The notes below the pieces were generated by a model. It searched no databases. It was given only the letters and a program-made list of their open reading frames with translations, and was not told where the DNA came from. A stretch of DNA of 64,000 nucleotides from an uncultured Jannaschia sp. (GTDB lineage: Bacteria > Pseudomonadota > Alphaproteobacteria > Rhodobacterales > Rhodobacteraceae). The translations under genes and the position numbers were made by a program. This document shows positions 16,951 to 26,166 of the stretch, in pieces (position 1 is the stretch's first letter; each line of letters starts with the position of its first letter). Location of the stretch: assembly GCF_947503795.1 (NCBI RefSeq), contig NZ_CANNEZ010000001.1, positions 1,045,001-1,109,000 of the forward strand. Direction: 5' to 3'.

Positions 16951-17805
16951 TCAGTCATGCTGGTCGCCATAGATGACGAACGGTCGCTCGTCATCGGTCA
17001 GAACGGTGACCTTGCGCGCGTCGTCGTCGTCATGGAGCTCGTCCCCGCCGAGATCGTAGCGGCGCAGAACGCCGCCGAAGGCGCGCTGGAGGTTGGCCTG
17101 CGTGAAGATCTCGTCCGTCGGCCCATAGGCCAGGACGGTGCCCTTCACGAAGACGGTGCGGTCGCAGAATTGCGGCACCGAGCCGAGATTGTGGGTCGAA
17201 ACCAGCATGACACGGCCCTCGTCGCGCATTTCGCGCAGAAGGGCGACGATGGCGTCCTCGGTCTGGACATCCACTCCGGTGAAGGGCTCGTCGAGGAGGA
17301 TCACCCGCCCGTCCTGCGCGAGCGCGCGGGCGAGGAAGACGCGCTTCTTCTGGCCGCCCGACAGCGCGCCGATCTGGCGGTCGGCGTAGTCGGACATCGC
17401 AACGCGGTAGAGGGCAGAGGCCACGGCCGCGTGGTCGGCGGCGGAGGGGCGGCGCAGGAAGCCCATATGGCCAAAGCGCCCCATCATGACGACATCGCGG
17501 ACGAGGACGGGAAAGGTCCAGTCGACCTCCTCGGCCTGCGGAACGTAGGCCACGAGGTTCTCGCGCAGCGCCTGCGCGACGGGGCGACCGAGCAGCGTGA
17601 CCGATCCCGACCGGACCGGCAGAAAGCCCATCAGCGCCTTGAAGAGCGTCGACTTGCCCGCCCCGTTGACGCCCACGAGCCCCGCGATGGTGCCCGTCGG
17701 AAGCTCGAAGCTCGCATCGCGGAGCGCGACGACACCGCCGGGATAGCTGACGGTCAGACCGCGGGCCGCGATCCCCCCGGCGGCGGCGGTGGACGTGTCC
17801 TTCAT
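16951..17805 (-). CDS. sitB: Manganese/iron ABC transporter ATP-binding protein (SitB-type)
   Basis: A 284-residue ABC ATPase that powers the SitCD permease. Walker A is GVNGAGKST (about residues 44-52), the signature is LSGGQKKRV, Walker B is [12 protein letters not shown], and the switch histidine lies in STHN. The tail beyond residue 245 is acidic ([13 protein letters not shown]) and longer than in many homologues. Its ATG overlaps the sitA stop (ATGA). The family resembles the manganese (MntB/SitB) rather than the zinc (ZnuC) branch by operon context. Confidence 0.92.
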   Translation of the reverse strand: MKDTSTAAAGGIAARGLTVSYPGGVVALRDASFELPTGTIAGLVGVNGAGKSTLFKALMGFLPVRSGSVTLLGRPVAQALRENLVAYVPQAEEVDWTFPVLVRDVVMMGRFGHMGFLRRPSAADHAAVASALYRVAMSDYADRQIGALSGGQKKRVFLARALAQDGRVILLDEPFTGVDVQTEDAIVALLREMRDEGRVMLVSTHNLGSVPQFCDRTVFVKGTVLAYGPTDEIFTQANLQRAFGGVLRRYDLGGDELHDDDDARKVTVLTDDERPFVIYGDQHD

Positions 17806-18677
17806 CGCGAGAGACCCTGAAGGATCGTCTCGGAGGTCACGCGCAGCAGGTCGAGATAGGTCGGCACGGGGCCGTCCGCATCGGACAGGCTATCGACATA
17901 GAGGACGCCGCCATAGTCGATGCCCGTCTCGCGCGCGACCTGTTGGGCCGGGTCGGGGGAGACGGTGGATTCCGAGAAGATCGCAGGCACGCCCTCGGCG
18001 CGGACGGTGTCGATGACGTTTCGGACCTGCTGGGGCGTGCCCTGCGCGTCGGCATTGATGGGCCAGAGGAACAACTCCCGCAGGCCGTAATCGCGCGCCA
18101 GATAGCTGAACGCGCCCTCGGAGGTGGCCAGCCAGCGGTCGGTCTCGGGCAGGGCGCGGATCGCCTCGCGCAGCGGCGCGATGGTCGCGGTGATCTCGGC
18201 CTTGTAGGCTTCGGCGTTGGCCGCGTAGGTCGCGGCATTCGCGGGATCGGCCTCGGACAGGGCGGCGGCGATGTTGTCGACATAGAGCAGCGCCGGCTCA
18301 AGCCCCATCCAGCCATGGGGGTTCGGCTTGCCGTCATATTCGCCGCCTCGGATCGAGAGCGGTTCCAAACCCTCGGAGACGACGGCCTGCGGGATGTCAC
18401 CCATGTTGCGGAAAAACTGCTCGAACCAGAGTTCGAGATTGAGGCCGTTCCAGAGGATGAGGTCGGCGTCGCGCGCGCCGATGATGTCGCCCGGTGTGGG
18501 TTGGTAGCCATGGATCTCGGCGCCGGGCTTGGTGATCGAGACCACCTCGGCGGCGTCGCCCGCGACGTTGCGGGCCATGTCGGCGATGATCGTGAAGGTC
18601 GTGGCGACCTTGATCTTCTCGTCGGCCCACGCGGGAAGCGCGAGGACGGTGGCCAGGATGCAGAAAAGCGCGCGCAT
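17802..18677 (-). CDS. sitA: Manganese/iron-binding periplasmic protein (SitA-type)
   Basis: A 291-residue cluster A-I metal-binding protein that delivers Mn2+ or Fe2+ to the permease. A signal peptide ends at WADEK (about residue 19). Metal ligands typical of SitA/MntC/PsaA are recognisable: His in [11 protein letters not shown], His in NPHGWMGLE, Glu in [14 protein letters not shown] and Asp in [17 protein letters not shown]. The long histidine-rich loop of ZnuA is absent, supporting Mn/Fe. The ATG at 18677 follows GGAAG; the seven extra codons upstream are rejected. It heads the operon beneath a Fur/Mur-like palindrome. Confidence 0.93.
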   Translation of the reverse strand: MRALFCILATVLALPAWADEKIKVATTFTIIADMARNVAGDAAEVVSITKPGAEIHGYQPTPGDIIGARDADLILWNGLNLELWFEQFFRNMGDIPQAVVSEGLEPLSIRGGEYDGKPNPHGWMGLEPALLYVDNIAAALSEADPANAATYAANAEAYKAEITATIAPLREAIRALPETDRWLATSEGAFSYLARDYGLRELFLWPINADAQGTPQQVRNVIDTVRAEGVPAIFSESTVSPDPAQQVARETGIDYGGVLYVDSLSDADGPVPTYLDLLRVTSETILQGLSR

Positions 18678-18707
18678 GACATCTTCCAGACGAAGCAAAG
18701 ATTGGAA

Positions 18708-18722
18708 TGAGAATTATTCGCA
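18708..18722. promoter_or_regulatory. Fur/Mur-like palindrome upstream of sitA
   Basis: TGAGAATTATTCGCA, about 31 bases upstream of the sitA start, is a 15-base near-perfect palindrome (one mismatched pair besides the centre) in an otherwise GC-rich region. Fur-superfamily regulators, including the alphaproteobacterial manganese regulator Mur, bind AT-rich palindromes of this kind, and Mur commonly represses sitABCD. The site assignment is inference. Confidence 0.55.
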
Positions 18723-18750
18723 ACTGGCGCGAGGTCAAGGTGGCGTCCCG

Positions 18751-18780
18751 AAAAAAGGCCCCCGTCTCCGGGGGCCTTCG
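18751..18780 (-). terminator. Intrinsic terminator of the RND efflux operon
   Basis: On the reverse strand a GGCCCCCG/CGGGGGCC stem (18757-18764 with 18769-18776, loop of four) is followed by six U (A run 18751-18756). It lies eight bases past the RND permease stop and upstream of the sitA promoter region, so it insulates the two operons. Confidence 0.9.
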
Positions 18781-18787
18781 TGGCAAA

Positions 18788-21700
18788 TCACTCTGCAGCG
18801 CGGAGGGGCGGGTGGGGGCCCTTGGACACCTCGGGATCGTCCCCGTCGGCTTCCACCTCGGCGACCACCACCGCGGTCGGCTCCTCGGTCGGCGGCTCAA
18901 GGTCGGCCGGGGCCGTCTCTGGGCCGACGTCATCATCCTCGGCCCAGAGCAGCTCGGGCTGGCGCACCCGCTTGGCGTCGCGGCGAAGCGCCCAGTCTTC
19001 GGCGGCTCGGGTGCCGCTGCTGAAGCCGATGCGGCCGAGGATACGGCCGATCCCGCGGGCATAGGTCCCAACCCAGACACGGCCTGCCAGCATCGACGGC
19101 GTGAAGAGCAGGGTCAGGATCGTCGCGACGCCCAGGCCCCAGACCACCGCCGTCGCCAGCTGGATCCACCAGAGTGCCGTGGGCGAGCCGATGGAATAGC
19201 CCCCGCCGATGAAGTTCAGTGACAGGCCGAACATCATGGGCGCCAGACCCGCCATCGTCGTCAGCGTGGTCAACAGGACGGGGCGGATGCGGTCTTCGGC
19301 GGTGCGGACGATCGCCTCGAGCCGCGGCATGTAGCGCGAGTAGTCCTGATAGGTGTCGATCAGGACAATGTTGTTGTTCACCACGATCCCCGCCAACGCG
19401 ACAATTCCCGTACCGGTCATGATAATCGAGAAGGGTTGGTCCATGACGAGCATCCCGATCAGCACGCCCGTGGTCGACAGGACGACCGCCAGCAGGACGA
19501 GCACGGAGTTGTAGATCGAGTTGAACTGCGCCAGCAGGATCACGAACATCAGGCCCAGCGCGCCGATGAAGGCCTGACCGAGGAACGCCTGGCTCTCAGC
19601 CTGCTCCTCCTGGTCGCCGGTCCATTCCCACGACACGCTCTCGGGCAGGATCTCGCCCGCCTCGAACATCTCGGTCAGCAGGCCGATCCGTTCGGTCGCG
19701 GTCACGGGAATGGCGGCCAGGTTGCTGCCCTCGGCCTCGGCCGCGGTCACGATATCGACGGTCTCGCCGCTGCCATCGACCAGTTTCACGAGGCCGGGAG
19801 CCACGTCCGCCTTGACGTCGAAGGCGCGCTCGCCGTCGAAGCGGTCGATCTTGGCGAGCTGCGGGACTGGCGTGCGGGTGATGAAATTCGCCAGCGGGAC
19901 GAGGCCGTCCTGCGTGCGAACCTTGAGGCTGTCGAGGGTCGAAAGGACGCGGTCTTCCTCGGGGAGGCGGACGCGAATGTCGATTTCCTCGTCCGAGGAC
20001 GGCACGCGCATCGTGTCGAGGAGGATGCCGCGGGTCACAAGCTGGACCATCGCGCCCACGGTGGCCACGTTGGCGCCGAAGCGGCCCGCCTTTTCGACAT
20101 CGACGTCGATCTCCCAGTCGATGCCGGGCAGGGGAAGCGTGTCCTCGACATCGATCAGGCCCGGCGTTCCCGAAAAGAGCGCGACGGTGTCACGGGTCGC
20201 GGCCTGAAGCTCGTCCCAGTTCTCGCCCTTGAGGCGCAGATGCACGGGCTTGCCCTGTGCGGGCCCGCGATCCTGCGCCGAGAGGTCGACCTTGACCCCC
20301 GGCAGCTCGCGCAGCTCGGCCAGCAGCTCGTCGGCGATCCGGTCGCCGTCGAAAGCCGGGTCGACGACCTGGGTGTTCACGGTGAAGCCGAAGATATCGA
20401 ACCACGGCTCGGGCACGGTGGGACGGTCTTCCCAGGGGACCATCTCGATCTGGATCTGGCCGATGGTGTCGGACGCGCCGCCCGCGGCACCCGGCCCGCC
20501 GGAGCTGAGCCCGCCATCGCCCGCGAACGAGAAGGCTGACTGGATGCCGGGCGTGGCCAGCACGATGGCTTCGGCACGGCGCAGCAGTTCGTCCTTTTCG
20601 TCGAGCGACAGGTTGCCGCGTGCGCGGACGTAGACGTTCGCGTTCTCCAGCTCGCTTTCGACGAAGAACTCGACGCCGTTATTGTTGGCGCCGAAATAGA
20701 TGAAGGTGTTCACGACCGCGAAGCCGACAGCGACGACGGCGAGGATCGGCCCTAGCGGATTGCCGACGATCAGGTTCACGAAATGCCCGAAGGGCGTGCG
20801 CCGGTAGCCCGCGCGGACGCGGCGGGTCTTCCGGTGCCACGTGACGGAGCCGAGCGTGGTCGACAGAAGCATCGCCGAGACGATGAACATCAGCGCACCG
20901 GGCAGCATCGCCATGAGACCGGCGGGCGCATCGGGCAGGAGGTAGGCGGGGTTCAGCGTCTGGAGGATGGCGACGACCATCAGCCAGGCCGAACCCGCGG
21001 CAAGAACCGCGCGCACCACCCACGGCAGGCGGCGGCGCAGCCAGTCGGACCCGCGCTCGAAGGTGCGGGACATGCGGCCCGCGACCCCGCCGAGGACCGG
21101 CAGGTACACGAGCGCCACGATCAGAGATGCCGAGAGCACGAAGATCAGCGTCACAGGCAGCATGCCCATGAACTCGCCCGGCACGCCCGGCCAGAACAGC
21201 ATCGGCAGGAAGGCGCAGAGCGTCGTCGCCGTCGAGGACACGACCGGCCAGAACATGCGCTTTGCGGCTTCGGTATAGGCCTGCATCGGGCCGGTGCCCT
21301 CGGTGATGCGCTTGTCGGCGTATTCGACCACCACGATCGCGCCATCGACCAGCATCCCCACGGCGAGGATCAGGCCGAACATGACGATGTTCGAAATGGT
21401 GATGCCGAGGACGGCCATCAGCGCGAAGGACAGAAGGAACGAGGTCGGGATGGCGAAGCCCACGAGAAGGGCCGAGCGTGTCCCCAGCGCGGCCAGCACA
21501 ACGATCATCACCAGCGCGATAGCGGTCAGGACCGAGCCCTCGAGCTGCTGGACCATCGAACGGACGGTGCGCGACTGGTCCATGGTGATGCGGACCTCGA
21601 CGGCCTGCTGCAGCTCCTCGGGCCAGGACGCGACCTCGGCCTCGACCTCGGTGCGGACTTCGGCCGCGGTGTCGATGATGTTGAAGCCCTTCCGCTTGAC

Positions 21701-22549
21701 GACCTGAAGGGCGACCGTCGTGTCGCCGTTGTAGCGCGCCGTGCCCTGCCGATCCTGGAAGGTGAGGTTGATGGTCGCGAGGTCGCCCAGCGTGATGATG
21801 CGGTCGCCATCGGTTTTCACGGGCAGGTCATAGACGTCCTGCGGGCTCTCGAAGCTGCCGGGGATCTTGACGGGGAAGGCGCCGGACGCGGTCTCGACCG
21901 ACCCGGTGGCGACCAGCAGGTTGTTCTGGCTGACCACGTCGATCAATTCGCCCGCGGTGACGTTGTAGGCCTCGAGCGCCAAGGGATCGATCAGCACCTC
22001 GAGCATCTCGTCGCGATGACCGGCGAGACCGGCCTCGAGGATGGCGGGCATCCCTTCGAGACGGCTTTGCAGGTCGTTGGCGAGCCGGAGGAGTGTCCGC
22101 TCCGGCGCATCACCCGAGAGCGAGACGATCTGGATCGGGAATTCCGAGAAGTTGATCTCCTCGATGACGTATTGCTCGGCACCGGCGGGGAAGTCGGCCT
22201 CGGCATTGTTCATGCTGTCGCGCACGTCGGCGATCGTCGCGGACTTGTCCCAGCCGAACTCGAATTCGAGGAAGATGCCCGCGAAACCCTCGTTGGCCGA
22301 GGCGGACATGGATTTCAGGCCGTCGAGCTCCTTGAGCTCGGTCTCCATCGGCTTGACCAGGAGCTTCTCGGCGTCCGACGCGCTGATGCCAGGGAAGGGG
22401 ACCGAGACGAAGACGCCGGGGATGTCGATGTCGGGCTCGCCTTCCTTGGGAAGCGAGACATAGGCGACCGTGCCCGCGACGACGGACAGGATCACGAAGG
22501 TGATGACCATCCGCGCGCGGTTGGCGGCCCAGTCGATCAGGCCCGTCAT
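18788..22549 (-). CDS. RND efflux permease with extra mid-protein membrane segments and acidic tail
   Basis: A 1253-residue inner-membrane proton-driven exporter of the AcrB/HAE type. TM1 lies near 13-33, and the porter domain opens LPKEGEPDIDIPGVFVSVPF. TM4 carries the charged motif GLILAVGMLVDGAIVVVEYA, with the relay aspartate, and the second half repeats the layout (VALAGIVVNNNIVLIDTYQD). It is about 200 residues longer than AcrB. Two additional hydrophobic stretches (WVVRAVLAAGSAWLMVVAIL and LMAMLPGALMFIVSAMLL) lie between TM6 and TM7. A C-terminal tail of about 90 residues is Glu/Asp/Pro-rich. The start overlaps the adaptor stop (ATGA). Substrate is unknown; no outer-membrane partner is present. 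Confidence 0.9.
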   Translation of the reverse strand: MTGLIDWAANRARMVITFVILSVVAGTVAYVSLPKEGEPDIDIPGVFVSVPFPGISASDAEKLLVKPMETELKELDGLKSMSASANEGFAGIFLEFEFGWDKSATIADVRDSMNNAEADFPAGAEQYVIEEINFSEFPIQIVSLSGDAPERTLLRLANDLQSRLEGMPAILEAGLAGHRDEMLEVLIDPLALEAYNVTAGELIDVVSQNNLLVATGSVETASGAFPVKIPGSFESPQDVYDLPVKTDGDRIITLGDLATINLTFQDRQGTARYNGDTTVALQVVKRKGFNIIDTAAEVRTEVEAEVASWPEELQQAVEVRITMDQSRTVRSMVQQLEGSVLTAIALVMIVVLAALGTRSALLVGFAIPTSFLLSFALMAVLGITISNIVMFGLILAVGMLVDGAIVVVEYADKRITEGTGPMQAYTEAAKRMFWPVVSSTATTLCAFLPMLFWPGVPGEFMGMLPVTLIFVLSASLIVALVYLPVLGGVAGRMSRTFERGSDWLRRRLPWVVRAVLAAGSAWLMVVAILQTLNPAYLLPDAPAGLMAMLPGALMFIVSAMLLSTTLGSVTWHRKTRRVRAGYRRTPFGHFVNLIVGNPLGPILAVVAVGFAVVNTFIYFGANNNGVEFFVESELENANVYVRARGNLSLDEKDELLRRAEAIVLATPGIQSAFSFAGDGGLSSGGPGAAGGASDTIGQIQIEMVPWEDRPTVPEPWFDIFGFTVNTQVVDPAFDGDRIADELLAELRELPGVKVDLSAQDRGPAQGKPVHLRLKGENWDELQAATRDTVALFSGTPGLIDVEDTLPLPGIDWEIDVDVEKAGRFGANVATVGAMVQLVTRGILLDTMRVPSSDEEIDIRVRLPEEDRVLSTLDSLKVRTQDGLVPLANFITRTPVPQLAKIDRFDGERAFDVKADVAPGLVKLVDGSGETVDIVTAAEAEGSNLAAIPVTATERIGLLTEMFEAGEILPESVSWEWTGDQEEQAESQAFLGQAFIGALGLMFVILLAQFNSIYNSVLVLLAVVLSTTGVLIGMLVMDQPFSIIMTGTGIVALAGIVVNNNIVLIDTYQDYSRYMPRLEAIVRTAEDRIRPVLLTTLTTMAGLAPMMFGLSLNFIGGGYSIGSPTALWWIQLATAVVWGLGVATILTLLFTPSMLAGRVWVGTYARGIGRILGRIGFSSGTRAAEDWALRRDAKRVRQPELLWAEDDDVGPETAPADLEPPTEEPTAVVVAEVEADGDDPEVSKGPHPPLRAAE

Positions 22550-23868
22550 TGGGTGACCTCCGCCATTTCGTCGACATAGGTGACGCGAACGGGCACGCCG
22601 TCGGTGACGTATTCCTGGCCCACCGTGATCACGTCGAGCGTGTCGGGCATGTCGGTCAGGAGAACACCGTCCACCGTGTCACGCACCAGCGTGACGTCCT
22701 GGAACGACACGATCCCGTCCTCGACGACGCGCAGGCCCAGCGTGCCTTCGTCGTTCAATGTCATGGCCGAGGCGGGCACGAGATGGGCGCGGGTCGTCGG
22801 CGTCTCGATCAGGATTTCGGCGGTCTGGCCGTCGCGGATGCGCAGGTCGTCATTGGGCACGGTGACCTCCACGCGGAAGGTGCGCGTCAGGTCATCGGCC
22901 GAACGGCTGAGGAAGGTGACCTCGCCCGCGACCTCGCCGCCCGAGGCCAGGCGCGCACCGGCGCGGGCGCCCACGGCCACGCGATCGACCTGCGCTTCGG
23001 GAAGGAAGCCGACAAGCTTCATCGGGTTGAGCTGGACGATCGTGGCACAGGGCGCGCCGCCGGGCTGCAGGAACAGGCCCAGCTCGGCGGTGTCGGTCTC
23101 CAGCAGGCCGGCAAACGGTGCCTCGACGGTGAGGTTGGCGATCTCGAGCTCGGCACGCTGGACGCCGGCTTCGGCAGACTGGATCGCGGCGCGCGCCGAC
23201 TCGATCCCGGCCTGCGTGGTCTCGAGACCCGTCTTGGCGGTGATGACGCCCGCCTCGGCCGACCGCAGGCCCGCATCGGCATTGGCGACCCGCGTGTCGG
23301 AGGCGAAGCCGCCCTGCGACAGCCGGTCGGCGGCGTTCTGGTTGATCCGGGCTTCCTCCAACCGGGCTTCCGCCTCGATCAGGCGCGCTTCGGCCTCGGG
23401 GACGCGCGCTTCGGCTTCGGGCAGGCGGGCGGCGGCCTCGGCCACGCGGGCCTGCGCCTCGGAGAGGGTGGCGACGCGCGTGCCGGGATCCAGCTCGCAC
23501 AGAAGCTGGCCCGCCTCGACGAACTCGCCCTTGCGGATCGGCTCAGAGATCACGGTGCCCGCGGTCTCGGCCTGCACGATGACTTCGCGCGCAGCCTCGG
23601 ACTGCCCGCGCACCAGCACGGCGTCGGCCACGTCCTCGGCCTCGGAGCGCAGAACGACGACATGCACGTCGTCGCGCGCGTTTGTCGCCTCGTCTGTGGC
23701 GATGGCGACGGGCACTTCGGCCTCGGCGGGGGCGGCGACCTCGGACGGCGCGGCATCATCGCCGCCGGTCAGCCCGCGCGCGAAGGACAGCAGTTGCTCG
23801 CGCTGGAGCACCACGAAAAAGAGCGCCGCGCAAACAAGGACGGCCGTGACAATCGGGAAGAAACGCAT
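22546..23868 (-). CDS. RND periplasmic adaptor (membrane fusion protein)
   Basis: A 440-residue HlyD/AcrA-family adaptor anchored by one N-terminal helix (residues 3-20). A lipoyl-like half precedes a long alanine/glutamate hairpin (about 150-265) with heptad-like AEARxPEAEARL repeats, then beta-barrel and membrane-proximal domains. It bridges the RND permease to an outer-membrane channel encoded elsewhere. The ATG at 23868 is chosen because it begins the basic-hydrophobic anchor MRFFPIVTAVL; the frame extends 32 codons further but across the probable promoter and operator. It is the first gene of the efflux operon. Confidence 0.9.
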   Translation of the reverse strand: MRFFPIVTAVLVCAALFFVVLQREQLLSFARGLTGGDDAAPSEVAAPAEAEVPVAIATDEATNARDDVHVVVLRSEAEDVADAVLVRGQSEAAREVIVQAETAGTVISEPIRKGEFVEAGQLLCELDPGTRVATLSEAQARVAEAAARLPEAEARVPEAEARLIEAEARLEEARINQNAADRLSQGGFASDTRVANADAGLRSAEAGVITAKTGLETTQAGIESARAAIQSAEAGVQRAELEIANLTVEAPFAGLLETDTAELGLFLQPGGAPCATIVQLNPMKLVGFLPEAQVDRVAVGARAGARLASGGEVAGEVTFLSRSADDLTRTFRVEVTVPNDDLRIRDGQTAEILIETPTTRAHLVPASAMTLNDEGTLGLRVVEDGIVSFQDVTLVRDTVDGVLLTDMPDTLDVITVGQEYVTDGVPVRVTYVDEMAEVTQ

Positions 23869-23893
23869 GCTGTGCCTTTCGGGCGGCGGAACG

Positions 23894-23913
23894 ACTGAAC
23901 GATTTGGTTCAGT
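23894..23913. promoter_or_regulatory. 20-bp perfect inverted repeat, likely operator of the RND operon
   Basis: ACTGAAC-N6-GTTCAGT lies 26 bases upstream of the adaptor start. Its size and symmetry match operators of TetR-family repressors, which commonly control RND pumps. No such regulator is encoded in the window, so it would act in trans. The site could also affect the divergent YfgM-like operon. Confidence 0.6.
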
Positions 23914-23975
23914 TCTAGGGTTTGCGCGGGTGTGCGACAAGGGTGGGGCGTTCGTAAAGACCAATCTGCGACCTC

Positions 23976-23995
23976 AATGTGAAGATTCGCACATT
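23976..23995. promoter_or_regulatory. Second inverted repeat (AATGTG-N8-CACATT) before the YfgM-like gene
   Basis: AATGTG (23976-23981) and CACATT (23990-23995) are perfect 6-bp arms, with an inner TGTGA-N6-GCACA resembling a CRP/FNR-family half-site pair. It lies about 80 bases before the YfgM-like start in a locally AT-richer region. Regulator unknown. Confidence 0.35.
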
Positions 23996-24073
23996 TTCGC
24001 GCCGACACCATATGCCCTTGGCCCCTGAACGGTGCTGCGCTAGGAGAGCGCTCGACACGCGAGGGGGACGTCC

Positions 24074-24724
24074 ATGTCCAATCCGGAGAGCTTCATCGAC
24101 GAGGTCACCGAGGAGGTGCGCCGCGATCGGCTATACGCGATTCTCAAGCGTTGGGGCTGGGTTGCGGTGCTGGCGATCCTCGTGCTGGTCGGCGGTGCGG
24201 CCTGGAACGAATGGCGCAATGCCCAAGCTCGCAGCAGTGCCGAGGCATTCGGCACGGAAATCCTGTCGGCGCTGGGATCCGAGAGCGAGGCCGCGCGGGT
24301 CGAGGCCCTGGGCGCGATCACGCCGGCCACTCCCGAACAAACGGCGATCCTCGGGATGCTCGAAGCTGTCGCCACTGCCGAAACGGACGATGCCGCCGCA
24401 CGGACGCGCCTCCTGAATCTCGCCGACGCGCCCGAGATGCCGGCCACGTACCGTCACCTCGCGCTGACGAAGGCGATGCTCGCGGGGGGCTCCGGCGACG
24501 TGGCGCGCGACGCGCTGATCCTCGAGGAGCTGGCCGCTCCCGGCGCCCCGTTCCGGCCCCTCGCGCTGGAGCTTCAGGCCGTGGCCGCGCTCAACGCGGG
24601 CGACGAGGCGACGGCAATTACGCTACTACGTCTGCTTTCCGAAGACGCCGAGGCGACGGAAGCCTTGCGTCGTCGCGCCCTGCAGTTGATTGTCGCGCTG
24701 GGCGCCTCGCCCGAACCGGCGTGA
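24074..24724 (+). CDS. YfgM-like tetratricopeptide membrane protein
   Basis: A 216-residue single-pass inner-membrane protein of the YfgM/UPF0070 type. The cytoplasmic N-terminus reads MSNPESFIDEVTEEVRRDRL, one helix spans about 28-44 (WVAVLAILVLVGGAAW), and a helical TPR-like periplasmic domain follows. In E. coli YfgM is an ancillary SecYEG/PpiD-associated factor encoded just before bamB and der, and the same order occurs here. The ATG at 24074 follows GAGGGGGAC. The next gene starts 43 bases downstream. Homology is recognised from layout and topology rather than strong motifs. Confidence 0.8.
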   Translation: MSNPESFIDEVTEEVRRDRLYAILKRWGWVAVLAILVLVGGAAWNEWRNAQARSSAEAFGTEILSALGSESEAARVEALGAITPATPEQTAILGMLEAVATAETDDAAARTRLLNLADAPEMPATYRHLALTKAMLAGGSGDVARDALILEELAAPGAPFRPLALELQAVAALNAGDEATAITLLRLLSEDAEATEALRRRALQLIVALGASPEPA

Positions 24725-24767
24725 CCGGCGGTTGTCGGGGCATACGGGTGAATTGGGAGCTCCACGC

Positions 24768-26087
24768 ATGAAATCCTTGGCCGGGCTGCTCGTGATCGGA
24801 GCCTTCGTCCTGTCCGCTTGCGGCGAGAGGGAAATCATCCTGCCCGGCGAACGTCTGCCGGTGCGCGAGGACGGCGGCATCGGTGTGATCGCAGCCGCTT
24901 CCGATGCGCCCGCGCCCGAAGCACTCGCAATTTCGATTCCCGGACCGCAGCGTCTCGCCGCCTGGCCGATGCGCGTCGGCAATGTCCTGAACGACCCCGC
25001 CCATGCGACGCTCTCGGCGGCGCCGCAGCTCTTCTGGTCGGCCAATATCGGGGCGGGCGACAGCCGTCGGCAACGCATCAGCGCCGATCCCGTCTCGGAC
25101 GGCACCCGCATCTTCACGCTCGACGCCAAGGCCCGGATCACCGCGACGGCCGCCAATGGCGGCGCCGTCTGGGCCCGCAGCCTCGTGCCCGGCTTCGAGC
25201 GGGACAGCGACGCGTCCGGCGGCGGCATCGCCGTCGCGGGCGGCATCGTCTACGTCTCGACCGGCTTCGGCGAATTGCATGCGCTCGACGCCGCCACGGG
25301 CGCCGAGCGCTGGGTCCAGCGTCTCGACGCGCCGATCACGACGCCGAAGGTCGCGGGCGGGATGGTCTATCTGGTCAGTCGCGACAGCCGCGCCTGGGCG
25401 CTCGACGCGGAGAACGGCCGCATCCGCTGGGAGTTGCCCGCCGCCCCGTCGCTGCAGGTCATGGCCACCGCGCCGGCGCCCGCGGTCACGGACCGCGCGG
25501 TCATCTTCCCGTTCGGCTCGGGCGAGATCCTCGCGGCGTTGCGGCAGTCGGGCCTGCGCGTCTGGGGCTCCAGCGTCTCGGGCGAGCGGCGTGGCGTCGC
25601 CTATAACGATGTCGGCGACATCACCGGCGACCCGGTCGTCTCGGGCGGCCGGATCTACGCGGGCACCTCGGCGGGCCGGATGGTCGCGCTGTCCTCGTCC
25701 TCGGGTGAGCGGCTCTGGACGGCGAGCGAGGGGACCGTGTCCCCGGTGGCCGTCGCGGGCGGGTCGGTCTTCGCCATCTCGGATCGCGCGCAGCTGTTGC
25801 GGATGGATGCGGAGACCGGACAGGTGCTCTGGCGGCAGGACCTGCCGTTCTATCGCAACGCCCGGCTGTCGCGGCGGCAGGGGATCTATGCGCATTTCGG
25901 CCCCGTTCTCGCGGGCGGCCGTCTTTGGGTCGCATCCTCGGACGGTATCCTGCGTGGCTTCGATCCGGCCTCAGGCGCGCTCGCCGCGCAGGCCCCGGTT
26001 CCCGGCGGCGCCGCATCGCGCCCGATTGCATTCGGAGACGCCCTCTTCGTCGTGGGCCGCAAGGGGCAGCTCCACGCCTTCCGCTGA
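24768..26087 (+). CDS. bamB: BamB-like outer-membrane assembly lipoprotein (PQQ/WD beta-propeller)
   Basis: A 439-residue lipoprotein with signal and lipobox VLSACGER (lipidated Cys near residue 19) and an eight-bladed propeller built of PQQ-like repeats. Repeats visible include AWALDAENGRIRWE, ALSSSSGERLWTAS, LLRMDAETGQVLWRQ and GFDPASGALAA. BamB supports outer-membrane beta-barrel assembly with BamA. Its position between the yfgM-like gene and der supports the assignment; a more general PQQ-repeat lipoprotein is the alternative. A linker of about 60 residues between lipid anchor and propeller is Ala/Pro-rich. Confidence 0.85.
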   Translation: MKSLAGLLVIGAFVLSACGEREIILPGERLPVREDGGIGVIAAASDAPAPEALAISIPGPQRLAAWPMRVGNVLNDPAHATLSAAPQLFWSANIGAGDSRRQRISADPVSDGTRIFTLDAKARITATAANGGAVWARSLVPGFERDSDASGGGIAVAGGIVYVSTGFGELHALDAATGAERWVQRLDAPITTPKVAGGMVYLVSRDSRAWALDAENGRIRWELPAAPSLQVMATAPAPAVTDRAVIFPFGSGEILAALRQSGLRVWGSSVSGERRGVAYNDVGDITGDPVVSGGRIYAGTSAGRMVALSSSSGERLWTASEGTVSPVAVAGGSVFAISDRAQLLRMDAETGQVLWRQDLPFYRNARLSRRQGIYAHFGPVLAGGRLWVASSDGILRGFDPASGALAAQAPVPGGAASRPIAFGDALFVVGRKGQLHAFR

Positions 26088-26166
26088 GACGCGCGCGACG
26101 GCGGCACTGGCCCCCCGGACAGGATTGCGCTAACCCCCGCGCCTGATCCGAAGGACCTGCGCGCCC

